Positions 8,221 to 17,297 of a stretch of 46,341 nt of DNA are shown here, piece by piece. The position numbers were made by a program, and so were the translations under genes. Source of the stretch: an uncultured Flavobacteriaceae bacterium (GTDB taxonomy: Bacteria > Bacteroidota > Bacteroidia > Flavobacteriales > Flavobacteriaceae); contig CALLVX010000057.1 in NCBI GenBank assembly GCA_938010765.1, positions 1 to 46,341 on the forward strand, given 5' to 3'. Position 1 is the stretch's first letter. Each line of letters begins with the position of its first letter. A model generated the notes under the pieces. The model saw nothing but the letters and a program-made list of their open reading frames with translations. It did no database searches and had not been told where the DNA came from.

Positions 8221-9531
8221 ATTGACCCTTGTCAAAAGAAGCATGCCCACAACGAAGAACAGGGTTAAAAAAATTATTGAATACCGAATACTACCCGTCA
8301 CTTGGGCAATGTACCCGTAACTAAGCATACCTATAACAATCCCTATTTTCTCGGATACATCGTAAAAACTGAAGTATGAAGCCGTATCTAAAGCGCCCTC
8401 CGGTATCAGTTTCGAATAGGTAGATCTTGAAAGTGATTGGATCCCTCCCATTACAAGACCTACGGCACTCGCGGTACAATAAAATTCCATTGGGGTGGTA
8501 ATGGTATATGCAAAAATACAGATAGCGATCCAAATTATATTTAATACGATCAAGGTGTTAATGTTCCCAAATCGTTTGGAGCATTTAGAAGTAACATAGG
8601 CTCCCAAAATAGCAACTATTTGTATTAACAAAATACTTACAATTAAACCCGTAGTAGAATCTGTTGTACCCCAATCTAGCTCTTCTATCCCAAAATAAGT
8701 TGCGATAAGCATGATTGTTTGAACCGCCATGCTATAAACAAAAAACGCCCTTAAGTATCTTTTAAGAGGTACGTTGGCCTTGATCTTTCCCCAAATTAAT
8801 TTTAACTCTTTAAAACCATTAAAAAGCACATCTTTTCCAAAAGTCTCTTGCTTGTTTCCCTTCGGAAGGTGGTAATAGGTATATTGGCTAAAACCGATCC
8901 ACCAAAGGCCTGTCAGTACAAAAGAGAGTCGGGTCGGAACACCTTCGTCCTCAAAGCCAAAAGTGTCAAATTTCAATATCATGGCAAGACAAATGATCAA
9001 TAGCAGTACACTTCCTATATACCCATAAGAGTATCCTTTTGCACTAATTGCATCTTGTTGTTCTGGAAAGGCAATATCTGGTAAATACGAATTGTAAAAC
9101 ACCAGACTGGACCAAAAACCGATCAACGCCAAAAAATAGCATAATAGTCCAAACCAGAGATGTTCCATATTAAACCAATAAAGACCTATACAAGAAAGGG
9201 CTCCCAGGTAACAAAAAAACTTCATGAATATTTTTTTATTACCAACGTAGTCGGCAATACCACTTAAAAATGGGCTTAGGAAAGAAACCACTAAAAATGC
9301 TGCAGCCGTTACATAACTGATTAGGGTATCGTTGTTAAAATCGATATCTAGAAAACGTACGGTATCGTTTACCACCTTACCATCATCATCCTTTACTAGG
9401 GTAAGAGCCCCGTAAAATATCGGAAAAATCGCAGAGGAAATTACTAGATTATAAACAGAATTCGCCCAGTCGTAAAACGCCCAAGCATTCAATAATTTTT
9501 TGCTTCCTTTAACTAGTACCGGTCTGGTCAT
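8209..9531 (-). CDS. MFS transporter, UMF1/Atg22-like family
   Basis: 440 residues with about 11-12 hydrophobic segments. The N-terminus (NAWAFYDWANSVYNLVI) is the signature of the Atg22-like/UMF1 branch of the major facilitator superfamily; YDWANS in the first helix is the hallmark. The region near 375 (GGIQSLSRSTYSKLIP) is the conserved loop between later helices. It probably exports or imports a small solute across the inner membrane; eukaryotic Atg22 effluxes amino acids from the vacuole, but bacterial substrates are not established. The start ATG directly follows the terminator of the preceding protease gene, so it has its own promoter or depends on readthrough. Confidence 0.88.
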   Translation of the reverse strand: MTRPVLVKGSKKLLNAWAFYDWANSVYNLVISSAIFPIFYGALTLVKDDDGKVVNDTVRFLDIDFNNDTLISYVTAAAFLVVSFLSPFLSGIADYVGNKKIFMKFFCYLGALSCIGLYWFNMEHLWFGLLCYFLALIGFWSSLVFYNSYLPDIAFPEQQDAISAKGYSYGYIGSVLLLIICLAMILKFDTFGFEDEGVPTRLSFVLTGLWWIGFSQYTYYHLPKGNKQETFGKDVLFNGFKELKLIWGKIKANVPLKRYLRAFFVYSMAVQTIMLIATYFGIEELDWGTTDSTTGLIVSILLIQIVAILGAYVTSKCSKRFGNINTLIVLNIIWIAICIFAYTITTPMEFYCTASAVGLVMGGIQSLSRSTYSKLIPEGALDTASYFSFYDVSEKIGIVIGMLSYGYIAQVTGSIRYSIIFLTLFFVVGMLLLTRVNKKP

Positions 9532-9570
9532 TCTAAAAATAAAAACCGTTCACATACTGCGAACGGTTTT
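9532..9570 (-). terminator. Rho-independent terminator of the M48 protease gene
   Basis: Perfect 10-bp stem AAAACCGTTC/GAACGGTTTT (9542-9551, 9561-9570), 9-base loop, followed on the minus strand by TTTTTATTTTT. It lies between the protease stop and the MFS start. Confidence 0.85.
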
Positions 9571-9601
9571 CAAGATACGATTAATAAAAATACATTATAG
9601 A

Positions 9602-10411
9602 CTAATCAAACTTGGTAACACCAAATTTCGCCGCTTCTTGACGTGCTGCGGGAGCCCAAGCCGCTAAATTGGCAATCCTAGTATCGTTTGAAGGATGCGT
9701 ACTTAAAAACTCAGGTGGTGCCTGCCCTCCACTCTTTGCCTTCATTCTTTTCCATAATTCGGAGGCTTCATTTGGATTATAGCCAGCAATCGCCATTATC
9801 TGAAGACCTATTCGATCGGCTTCGGTCTCATGACTACGGCTAAATGGCAGCATGAGCCCAACTGTGGAACCTAGTCCGTAGGCCTGGTTAAAAGTATTTC
9901 TGGTACGTTCGTCTTGAATGGCAATATTGCCGGCCACAGCTCCTATTTGTTGCACTGTTCCCGCGCTCATTCGCTGTGCCCCATGATCGGCCAAAGCATG
10001 TGCCACCTCGTGCCCCATAACGACCGCCACTCCGGTTTCCGTTTGGGTAATTGGCAAGATACCTGTGTAAAATACGATTTTACCTCCCGGCATACACCAG
10101 GCATTTACGGTTTCATCCCTCACCAGGTTGTACTCCCACTTATAATCTTTGAGATACCCAGCATAACCATTTGCATTTAACCAACGTTCGGCAGCAGCTG
10201 AAATTCGCTGCCCCACTTTGGTAATCATTTGTGCCTCCGCGCCAGTTTCTACCACCTTATTTTCGGTAAGAAATTGATCATACTGGGCAAATGCCATGGG
10301 GAATATTTGACTATTTGGATAAAAGTTAAGGACTTTTTTACCGGTAAACGGATTTGTTTTACAAGCCGCAGTGCTTATAAATATTGCTAAAATTAAAACT
10401 ACTTTTCTCAT
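9602..10411 (-). CDS. M48 family zinc metalloprotease, lipoprotein
   Basis: 269 residues. A lipoprotein signal (LILAIFISTAACK, lipid-modified Cys about 17) places it in the periplasmic face of an envelope membrane. The zinc site is H134-E135-xx-H138 (VMGHEVAHALADHG), with the third ligand in HETEADRIG (about 195-199). The MPGGKIVFYTGIL strand before the site and the C-terminal STHPSNDTRIANL are typical of the BepA/LoiP-like M48C group that degrades or matures outer-membrane proteins. It follows the GH31 gene by 34 bp and so is likely in the same transcript, though a metabolic link is not obvious. Confidence 0.92.
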   Translation of the reverse strand: MRKVVLILAIFISTAACKTNPFTGKKVLNFYPNSQIFPMAFAQYDQFLTENKVVETGAEAQMITKVGQRISAAAERWLNANGYAGYLKDYKWEYNLVRDETVNAWCMPGGKIVFYTGILPITQTETGVAVVMGHEVAHALADHGAQRMSAGTVQQIGAVAGNIAIQDERTRNTFNQAYGLGSTVGLMLPFSRSHETEADRIGLQIMAIAGYNPNEASELWKRMKAKSGGQAPPEFLSTHPSNDTRIANLAAWAPAARQEAAKFGVTKFD

Positions 10412-10445
10412 TACTGTTGTGTTTAGTACTTGAAAAATACAAAAT

Positions 10446-12845
10446 TTATTTGCCTGTTATGTGCAACACTGTAAAATTCTTACTCACTTTTATAGCACTA
10501 CTCCCATTTGATTTGATATCACTAAGCTCTACATCCTCGTTATCAATGGTAACACTTGCAATTTCAAAAGGTAGGCCATAGAACTTAAATTCAAAATACT
10601 CATATTCGGTAATAAACGTACCATCTTTATATTGTTGAATATTTAATTGCTTTGCTTTTCCCTGAAGTTTAAAGCGCCGCAAGCTATATCTTCCTTTGGT
10701 ATAGTCGTACCCGTCCTGGCCATCTTCGTATACCATTGAATTCTCTATACCTTCTTTGTAGTAGGTATCAAGCACCAATTCTTCAATTTCTTTTTCGCCT
10801 ACATATTGTTGTATTGGATACTTCGGAATAATAGCACCTTCTTTTATGAATAAGGGCATTGAATTAAGGTCTGCAGACACCCATTGCTCCTTACCCCCTT
10901 CAATGAGTTCTTTCGTCCAGAAATTGTACCACTTTCCCCTTGGAATATACATTCTTCGTCCTTGTGCATTGGGTTCTTGCACAGGACATACCAAAATTTG
11001 CTCGCCGAAGACAAACTCATCAGTTCTAAAATGTGTTTGGGTATCTTCTTGATCGAACATTACCAAAGACTTTAACATTGGAATACCGTTTTCCGAATAC
11101 CGGTAAAACATGGTGTATAGGTAGGGTAGAAGCTGGTAGCGAATTTCGATGAATTTTCGAACAATATCGGTCACTTCGCTACCAAATGACCATGGCTCTT
11201 GGCTCCCATGGTCTCCACTTGAATGTACACGACAAAAGGGGTGAAAAACACCTAATTGCACCCAACGGGCAAATAACTCGCCATTGGGTTGCTCTGCAAA
11301 GCCACCAATATCGGATCCCACAAACGAATAGCCGCTCATACACATTCGTTGCATCTGCACATTAGCGATCCACAAATGCTCCCAGGTAGCGACATTATCC
11401 CCTGTCCAAGTACAAGCATAACGCTGTGTACCTGCATAGGCGGCGCGTGTAATTACAAAAGGTCTTTTTGGATATACATGTTTTTTGACCCCTTTATAGG
11501 TAGCCCTTACCATTTGCATCCCATAAACGTTATGGGCCTTTCGGTGCGTGCACGGGTGGCCATCATAGTTATGCCTTGTATCTAATGGTGCCGTTTTAGA
11601 GGGGACTTCCATTACCGCCGGTTCGTTCATATCGTTCCAAACGGCATGCACCCCAACTTCCGTCATGAACTCTTTATACAATTCGGCCCACCATTTACGA
11701 ACCTCTGGATTTGTAAAATCAGGGAAATTACATTCACCTGGCCATACTTTTCCATGCATATAAGGACCATCACCACGCTTACAGAAATAATCGTTCTCCA
11801 AGGCTTCCCGATAAACCCAATAATCTTGATCGATTTTAATTCCTGGGTCAATCATAACTACCGTCTTAAAACCGTCATCATTCAATTCCTTGATCATTTT
11901 TTTTGGATCTGGAAAATGGTCTTTGTTCCAGGTAAAACAGCGAAAACCTTCCATATAATCAATATCCAAGTAAATCGCATCACATGGTATTTTCAAGTCT
12001 CGGAATTGCTGCGCTATCTCTTTGACATTACTTTCGGGAAAATAGCTCCACTTCGATTGTTGGTATCCCAGTGCCCATAATGGCGGTAGTTCGGGTTTCC
12101 CTGTAAGATCGGTGTACAAACGAACTACTTTGGCTACTTCCGGACCGTAGATGAAATAGTAATTCATTTCGCCCCCGTCGGCCCAAAAACTGGTCGTGTT
12201 TCTGCGCTCGTGCGCAAAATCAAAATGGGTCTTAAATGTATTGTCGAAAAAAATACCATAGGCTTTGCCATTGGTTAGGCCTATATAAAAAGGAATTGCC
12301 TTGTACAAAGGATCCATATCTTTACCATAGGCATAGGAGTCGGTTACCCAATTACTTACTCTTTTCCCTTTTAAATTGGTATGGGTCGCTTTGTCTCCTA
12401 AACCATAAAAACTCTCCCCTGTTTGGGTAATTTTACTCATTTTTACGGTATTGCCACCATATTCATAGTTTTCTTCCCAATGAAAACCTATCTCGTCTTC
12501 GTTGATAATATTCCCTTCAGGATCGGATATCTGTATTCGCAGTGTTTTCTTATCTACCAACACCTTCATACGATTGGTCTCTACCAAATACTCAGTCTCG
12601 GTTTCGGAAACATCTAAGCGATCATATCCTCTTTGACCGTCTTTACTAATAGCGTAGGAAAAATCGGGTTCAAAGGTATTCTCAGTAGCATACCTGAACC
12701 GTAAGGCACTGTTTCGTAATACTGTTATCTGAAGTACAACCCCATTGGCCGTACTAAAATAAAGCTTGTCGACATCTTGCGAAAAATCGACTATTTGATT
12801 GGGGTATAAATTCCCCTTATATTCTAGTTCTGTATTTGTAATCAT
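10446..12845 (-). CDS. Glycoside hydrolase family 31 (alpha-glucosidase-like)
   Basis: 799 residues, no signal peptide, so probably cytoplasmic. N-terminal beta-sandwich about 1-250 and GH31 (alpha/beta)8 barrel about 255-590, then beta domains. Catalytic nucleophile D405 in WNDMNEP and acid/base D483 in WTGDN are both present, as are YLDIDYMEG (about 292-300) and GSDIGGF. Such enzymes release alpha-linked glucose from oligosaccharides. The upstream neighbour on the same strand is the glycogen branching enzyme, 105 bp away, which suggests a role in turnover of glycogen or of imported maltodextrins. No glycogen synthase or phosphorylase gene is in the window. Exact linkage preference cannot be told from sequence. 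Confidence 0.92.
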   Translation of the reverse strand: MITNTELEYKGNLYPNQIVDFSQDVDKLYFSTANGVVLQITVLRNSALRFRYATENTFEPDFSYAISKDGQRGYDRLDVSETETEYLVETNRMKVLVDKKTLRIQISDPEGNIINEDEIGFHWEENYEYGGNTVKMSKITQTGESFYGLGDKATHTNLKGKRVSNWVTDSYAYGKDMDPLYKAIPFYIGLTNGKAYGIFFDNTFKTHFDFAHERRNTTSFWADGGEMNYYFIYGPEVAKVVRLYTDLTGKPELPPLWALGYQQSKWSYFPESNVKEIAQQFRDLKIPCDAIYLDIDYMEGFRCFTWNKDHFPDPKKMIKELNDDGFKTVVMIDPGIKIDQDYWVYREALENDYFCKRGDGPYMHGKVWPGECNFPDFTNPEVRKWWAELYKEFMTEVGVHAVWNDMNEPAVMEVPSKTAPLDTRHNYDGHPCTHRKAHNVYGMQMVRATYKGVKKHVYPKRPFVITRAAYAGTQRYACTWTGDNVATWEHLWIANVQMQRMCMSGYSFVGSDIGGFAEQPNGELFARWVQLGVFHPFCRVHSSGDHGSQEPWSFGSEVTDIVRKFIEIRYQLLPYLYTMFYRYSENGIPMLKSLVMFDQEDTQTHFRTDEFVFGEQILVCPVQEPNAQGRRMYIPRGKWYNFWTKELIEGGKEQWVSADLNSMPLFIKEGAIIPKYPIQQYVGEKEIEELVLDTYYKEGIENSMVYEDGQDGYDYTKGRYSLRRFKLQGKAKQLNIQQYKDGTFITEYEYFEFKFYGLPFEIASVTIDNEDVELSDIKSNGSSAIKVSKNFTVLHITGK

Positions 12846-12901
12846 TGTTCGTAAGTTTCGAGCTTAAGTTGGCAAAAAAAAGACATTCCCATTTAATAAA
12901 G

Positions 12902-12929
12902 AAAAGATATCCTTTTGAATTGATGACAA
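12902..12929 (-). promoter_or_regulatory. Possible promoter for the GH31 gene
   Basis: On the minus strand TTG, 17 bases, then TATCTTTT, seven of eight positions of the Bacteroidota -7 box TAnnTTTG. It lies about 57 bp before the GH31 start and could give that gene expression independent of the branching enzyme. Confidence 0.35.
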
Positions 12930-12950
12930 TTACATTTTCATCGACCAATG

Positions 12951-14849
12951 CTACTTAAAAATGATAATACTTAAAGGTGGAAGGGTCATTTCGACCGATC
13001 TGTCATGCCCATGCCAAGGGGTTTTCTCTAATTTGGATATAGCACTGCCCATACCTGACCCTCCGTATTTTTGATGATCACTGTTAAAGACCTCTTTGAT
13101 TTGCCCTGTTTTTTTCGGTAATCCGACGCGGTATTTCTCTCTAGGGGTCGGGGTGAGGTTCAGGGCAATGAACAAATCATTTTTAGGGTCTTTCCCTTTT
13201 CGTATGTAAGTAAGCACACAATTTTCGTTGTCGCCATAATCGATCCATTGAAAACCATCTTCACTAAATTGTTTTTCATATAGTGCGGGATAATTTTTAT
13301 ACACTTTATTTAATTCCTTAATTGTTTCCTGTATTCCGGCATGACCCGCATATTGGGTAAGATGCCAATCAAGACTTTGTTGAAAGTTCCATTCGGAGGT
13401 TTGCCCAAACTCACCGCCCATAAAAATCAAGTTCGCCCCCGGGTGGGTGAACATATAGCCGAAAACTAACCGTAAGTTGGCAAAGCGTTGCCATTCGTCA
13501 CCGGGCATTCGGTAAATCAATGACTGCTTCCCATACACTACCTCATCATGCGAAAAAGGAAGCATAAAATTCTCGGTAAACGCATACGTCATACTAAAGG
13601 TAATATCATTTTGATGGTGCTCCCTGTACACCGGATCTTTCTTGAAATATTCTAGCGTATCATGCATCCACCCCATCATCCACTTCATTCCGAATCCTAG
13701 TCCGCCTAAATTTACCGGTTTGGAAACTCCTGAAAAGGCAGTCGATTCTTCCGCAATCGTTTGTACATCTGGGTAATTGCCATATACCGTTTCATTAAAT
13801 TCTTTAAGAAAACTTATGGTTTCTAAATTTTCATTGTTTCCGTAGATATTGGGTTCCCATTCCCCATCTTCCCTAGAATAATCTAAGTATAACATAGAGG
13901 CAACGGCATCTACCCTAAGCGCATCTGTATGGAACTGATCTAGCCAAAACAGGGCATTACTGATTAAAAAAGCACGTACTTCATTTCTTCCATAATTGAA
14001 AATGAGACTCTTCCAATCGGGGTGATAACCTCTGCGCCTATCAGGATGTTCATACAGATGGGAACCATCGAAAAAACCAAGGCCATGGGCATCTTCCGGA
14101 AAATGGGAAGGCACCCAATCGAGAATAACACCAATATCATTTTGATGCAATTTATCGACCAATAACTTAAACCCTTCTGGTTCCCCAAAGCGGGAGGTTG
14201 GCGCAAAATAACCTGTAAGCTGATAACCCCAAGAAGGATCATAAGGGTATTCCATAATGGGCATAAATTCTATATGGGTAAAGCCCATTTCTTTCACGTA
14301 TTTCACGAGGTCTACGGCCAAATCTTCATATGACATGAACTCATTATCTTCTTTTCTTTTCCAAGAACCCAAATGTACTTCATAGACCGAAAACGGTGCG
14401 TCAAGGGCGTTCTTGGCCTTTCTGCTATCCATCCACTTTTTATCCTCCCATTTGTACTCATCTTCCCAAACTACAGAAGCGGTATTCGGCGGAACCTCGC
14501 AATAACGGGCAAAAGGGTCTGCCTTTTCAGTTACCACCCCATGGTTGTTAGAACGTATTTTATACTTGTATACTTCTCCTTTTTGCACATCGGGAATAAA
14601 GCCTTCCCAAATACCACTTTCGTCCCATCGCACATTTAAGGGGTGCTCATCATCCAACCAATAGTTAAAATTACCGATTACCGACACCGAACTGGCAGTG
14701 GGGGCCCATACTGCAAAATAAGTGCCTTTTACACCACCAACCTCTATAGGGTGTGAACCCAATTTTTCATATAACTTAAAATGTTTCCCAGATTTAAAAA
14801 GATTAATATCAAAATCTGTAAACAAACTATGCGCTATAACCTTCGCCAT
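12951..14849 (-). CDS. glgB: 1,4-alpha-glucan branching enzyme (GH13)
   Basis: 632 residues. It transfers short alpha-1,4 glucan segments to alpha-1,6 positions in cytoplasmic glycogen. CBM48 domain about 25-115 (GTYFAVWAPTASSVSVIGNFN), GH13 barrel about 150-500, C-terminal all-beta domain to 632. Catalytic nucleophile D314 in LRVDAVASM, acid/base E367 in TIAEEST, and the H434-D435 pair in PFSHDEVV are all present. It lacks the extra N-terminal domain of the roughly 730-residue E. coli enzyme, as in many short GlgB. First gene of a probable glgB-GH31-protease transcript. Confidence 0.95.
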   Translation of the reverse strand: MAKVIAHSLFTDFDINLFKSGKHFKLYEKLGSHPIEVGGVKGTYFAVWAPTASSVSVIGNFNYWLDDEHPLNVRWDESGIWEGFIPDVQKGEVYKYKIRSNNHGVVTEKADPFARYCEVPPNTASVVWEDEYKWEDKKWMDSRKAKNALDAPFSVYEVHLGSWKRKEDNEFMSYEDLAVDLVKYVKEMGFTHIEFMPIMEYPYDPSWGYQLTGYFAPTSRFGEPEGFKLLVDKLHQNDIGVILDWVPSHFPEDAHGLGFFDGSHLYEHPDRRRGYHPDWKSLIFNYGRNEVRAFLISNALFWLDQFHTDALRVDAVASMLYLDYSREDGEWEPNIYGNNENLETISFLKEFNETVYGNYPDVQTIAEESTAFSGVSKPVNLGGLGFGMKWMMGWMHDTLEYFKKDPVYREHHQNDITFSMTYAFTENFMLPFSHDEVVYGKQSLIYRMPGDEWQRFANLRLVFGYMFTHPGANLIFMGGEFGQTSEWNFQQSLDWHLTQYAGHAGIQETIKELNKVYKNYPALYEKQFSEDGFQWIDYGDNENCVLTYIRKGKDPKNDLFIALNLTPTPREKYRVGLPKKTGQIKEVFNSDHQKYGGSGMGSAISKLEKTPWHGHDRSVEMTLPPLSIIIFK

Positions 14850-14874
14850 ATTTTTTCATTAATTGTATTCGGAG

Positions 14875-14910
14875 CAAATTTACCACTCATTCTTATATTC
14901 TCCCTCCCAA
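14875..14910 (-). promoter_or_regulatory. Possible glgB promoter
   Basis: Minus-strand TAAATTTG, an exact TAnnTTTG box, about 26 bp before the glgB start, with a TTG 25 bases upstream, slightly farther than usual. Confidence 0.4.
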
Positions 14911-15128
14911 TAGGAGGTTAGTTTTCATCCGTACTAATCACCGAGATTCCTTTTAAAGAAACAATTACCCATGGGTGGCACAAATTCGGCTCGTCACCCA
15001 ATTGGAATTAAATGCAACATCTGAACTTATGATATTTTTTTATGGTTTCCCGCTAGAAGTGTGTTCTTGCCTATATATCATAATATACAATATCTAAAAA
15101 AATACTCGCACCCAATCGCCCGTTTCAT

Positions 15129-15151
15129 AAAAAAAGCCCCTCTTCGGAGCT
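15129..15151 (-). terminator. Orphan minus-strand terminator-like hairpin
   Basis: On the minus strand AGCTCC, loop GAAGA, GGGGCT (one U-G pair) followed by TTTTTTT. No minus-strand coding gene lies within 240 bp upstream of it, so it may end a small RNA or be a relic. Confidence 0.5.
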
Positions 15152-15392
15152 GTATCTATATATTTTCAATCGCGATTTGCTGCTGTTTCGGTATCATCTC
15201 AAACTTGATTGATTTTGTTAAAAATAGGAAATTACTGTTAATTTTCGTCAGGATTATTCATTATTTCTGAAGGTTTTGGCAAGATATAATTACTTAATAG
15301 CATTTTTGGCCCGCTTTTTGAAAACAGTTAGAAAATTTTAATCCGTTCTTCGTATTAAGGGATCGGTAACCAAATTAATAAAAAGGAATATC

Positions 15393-15971
15393 ATGAAAAA
15401 AGCAACGCTACTCTTCGGAACATTTTTAGCATTATTTTTTATCGCCTGCGAAGGGCCAGAAGGGCCTCCGGGTCTTAATGGATTTGATGGCCTCGATGGT
15501 CAGGACGGTGCTCCCGGTATTCAAGGACAAGTATTCGAAATAGACGGGGTCAACTTCACCTTTGACGCAACCAGTAACCTTTGGAGTAGTATTTTTGCAT
15601 ATGAAGACTATACCGATCTTGAAATTTTTGAATCCGATGCGGTATTGGTATATCGTTTCGATGGCCAGGTTGATTTATCTGATGGCAGCACGGCAGATGC
15701 CTGGAGTTTAATTCCCCAAAACTTCTTTGTTGCAGAAGGGACCATACAATATACCACCGCACATACCTTTGTAGATTTTGAGATATTCATTGATGGAAAT
15801 TTTGATCTTGCCGCATTGAGTACTGATTTTACCGATAGCCAATCTTTTAGGGTTGTAATTGTCCCTAGTGAATTCTTACAGAGTACCGATTTGGATACTG
15901 CAAATCTTTCTTCTGTAATGGGTAAGATAGGGGTAGAACTTGACCAAGTGCAAAAAATACATATCGATTAA
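15393..15971 (+). CDS. Collagen-like lipoprotein
   Basis: 192 residues. Lipoprotein signal with Cys about 19 (ALFFIACEGPEG). Immediately after the lipidated cysteine come about nine Gly-X-Y triplets (GPEGPPGLNGFDGLDGQD and further to GQV), a short collagen-like stalk, then a roughly 145-residue globular part rich in aromatic and acidic residues with beta character. Similar lipoproteins with a triplet stretch after the lipobox are common in Flavobacteriaceae and have no assigned function. It is monocistronic: long upstream region and a strong terminator right after. The stalk may trimerise and lift the globular head from the membrane; that is inference. Confidence 0.85.
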   Translation: MKKATLLFGTFLALFFIACEGPEGPPGLNGFDGLDGQDGAPGIQGQVFEIDGVNFTFDATSNLWSSIFAYEDYTDLEIFESDAVLVYRFDGQVDLSDGSTADAWSLIPQNFFVAEGTIQYTTAHTFVDFEIFIDGNFDLAALSTDFTDSQSFRVVIVPSEFLQSTDLDTANLSSVMGKIGVELDQVQKIHID

Positions 15972-15990
15972 AAAGATTATAAATTTATTT

Positions 15991-16030
15991 AAAGAACCTC
16001 GTTTTGGATCAAAACGGGGTTCTTTGTTTT
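15991..16030 (+). terminator. Strong rho-independent terminator
   Basis: Fifteen-base-pair stem AAAGAACCTCGTTTT/AAAACGGGGTTCTTT with a 5-base loop and a T-rich tail, 19 bp after the collagen-like gene. Confidence 0.9.
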
Positions 16031-16140
16031 AAAAAAACATAGTAACTTTTTTAACTGGCCCACCAATATTTTTAATTCGATTTAAAAACTTTGAATTACT
16101 TCATTAAGAACTCCGTAAATTTGAAAGGAAACGACACTCA

Positions 16141-16668
16141 ATGCGACCAAAAAAGAAAGCAATGAAAATGATACGACAAATAGCAATAATACTATGTTTT
16201 GTTCTTGTGGGATGCAAGGGAACCTCACAGAAAAAAGAACTGGCTTCTGAACAGAGCGAGAAGGTTAAACCTATTTACAAGGTAAACAAAACCGAGAAAG
16301 AATGGAAAGAGCTTCTCCCTGCCGATGCCTTCTATGTTTTGCGTAAGGCAGCAACCGAAACTCCTTTTACCAGTGAGCTTTTAGACAATAAAGAAAAGGG
16401 TACCTATGTATGCGCAGCTTGCGCAACACCGCTTTTTGAAAGCGTTACAAAATTCGATTCTGGTACCGGTTGGCCAAGTTTTTATCAAGAAATTGAAGGA
16501 AATGTGGCCTACGATGTCGATTTCAAAATAGGATACAAAAGAACCGAGGAACACTGCGCCACCTGCGGAGGGCATTTAGGGCATGTTTTTGAAGATGGCC
16601 CAGCCCCTACCGGCGAACGCCATTGTATAAATGGAGTCGCGTTAAAGTTTGTGGCAGAGTCGAAATAA
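16141..16668 (+). CDS. msrB: Peptide-methionine (R)-S-oxide reductase, lipoprotein form
   Basis: Reduces methionine-R-sulfoxide in oxidised proteins. In 175-residue numbering the zinc cysteines are C91/C94 (CAAC) and C139/C142 (CATC), the catalytic Cys is C162 in RHCIN, and the GTGWPSF and GGHLGHVF blocks are intact. A leader with lipobox LVGC (C25) precedes the domain, so it acts in the cell envelope. Starts at ATG 16162 or 16168 (MKMIRQIAIIL) would give a cleaner signal peptide than 16141. No resolving cysteine outside the catalytic core is obvious apart from the zinc ligands. It stands alone between two terminators. No msrA in the window. Confidence 0.93.
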   Translation: MRPKKKAMKMIRQIAIILCFVLVGCKGTSQKKELASEQSEKVKPIYKVNKTEKEWKELLPADAFYVLRKAATETPFTSELLDNKEKGTYVCAACATPLFESVTKFDSGTGWPSFYQEIEGNVAYDVDFKIGYKRTEEHCATCGGHLGHVFEDGPAPTGERHCINGVALKFVAESK

Positions 16669-16681
16669 CGACCTACGTACT

Positions 16682-16728
16682 GAAACTCCAAACTTTTAGT
16701 CAGATTAAAAGTTTGGAGTTTCTTTTTT
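16682..16728 (+). terminator. Strong terminator after msrB
   Basis: Perfect 17-bp stem GAAACTCCAAACTTTTA with its complement (16682-16698, 16706-16722), 7-base loop, followed by TTTTTT. Confidence 0.92.
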
Positions 16729-16769
16729 GCGAACATTTGTACTAAAATTTTAACCCAAACCATCAGGCT

Positions 16770-17297
16770 ATGCCAACTCCATCCAACTACATGCAAAGTA
16801 TCTTGTTTGAATTCAACCGCTATAAGTCTTATGGCGACAAGACTTTTGAACAGTTGAGTGAGGCAGATATCCATTGGTGTTATAATCAAAATTCCAACAG
16901 TGTTGCTTTGATCGTAAAACATATGGTCGGAAATATGTTGAGTAGATGGACCAATTTCTTGATCGAAGATGGAGAAAAATCATGGCGTAATAGAGAAGCA
17001 GAATTCGAAAACCCATATACCGATAAGCCCGAGATGATCGCTGCCTGGGAAAAAGGCTGGCATTGTGTTTTTGAGGCACTACAGAGTGTTAACGATTCTA
17101 ATTTTGATACCAGTATTAAGATACGAAGTGAATCGCACACCATCTTTGAAGCCGTAAACCGGCAACTTGCGCATTATTCGGGACATGTAGGTCAAATTGT
17201 ATTTATAGGAAAAATGCTTCGAGGCAATCAATGGCAGTCCCCTACCATTCCAAAAGGCGGTTCGGAGGCTTTCAATAAAAAAAAGTTCAGGAGCTAA
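16770..17297 (+). CDS. DUF1572/DinB-like four-helix-bundle protein
   Basis: 175 residues. Helical protein of the DinB/YfiT-like superfamily, DUF1572 branch. The three potential metal ligands are H51 (IVKHMVGNM), H135 and H139 (LAHYSGHVGQI). Some relatives are thiol-dependent transferases, but no substrate can be named here. Start ATG at 16770 follows the msrB terminator, so transcription starts in the short gap. The last 16 codons are repeated in degenerate form about 200 bp downstream. Confidence 0.85.
   Translation: MPTPSNYMQSILFEFNRYKSYGDKTFEQLSEADIHWCYNQNSNSVALIVKHMVGNMLSRWTNFLIEDGEKSWRNREAEFENPYTDKPEMIAAWEKGWHCVFEALQSVNDSNFDTSIKIRSESHTIFEAVNRQLAHYSGHVGQIVFIGKMLRGNQWQSPTIPKGGSEAFNKKKFRS

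Larger units (their letters stand above)
14850..15392. other. 543-bp intergenic region between glgB and the collagen-like lipoprotein gene
   Basis: No convincing gene. It holds the glgB promoter candidate near its left end, a 10-bp palindrome ACCCATGGGT near 14968, and an unpaired minus-strand terminator at 15129-15151. The region right of that terminator is AT-rich, and on the minus strand holds only very short frames (13-21 codons). Confidence 0.5.

Noticed and set aside
15061..15270. 69-codon plus-strand frame
   Set aside because: GTG start, no family resemblance, and it covers the minus-strand terminator hairpin.
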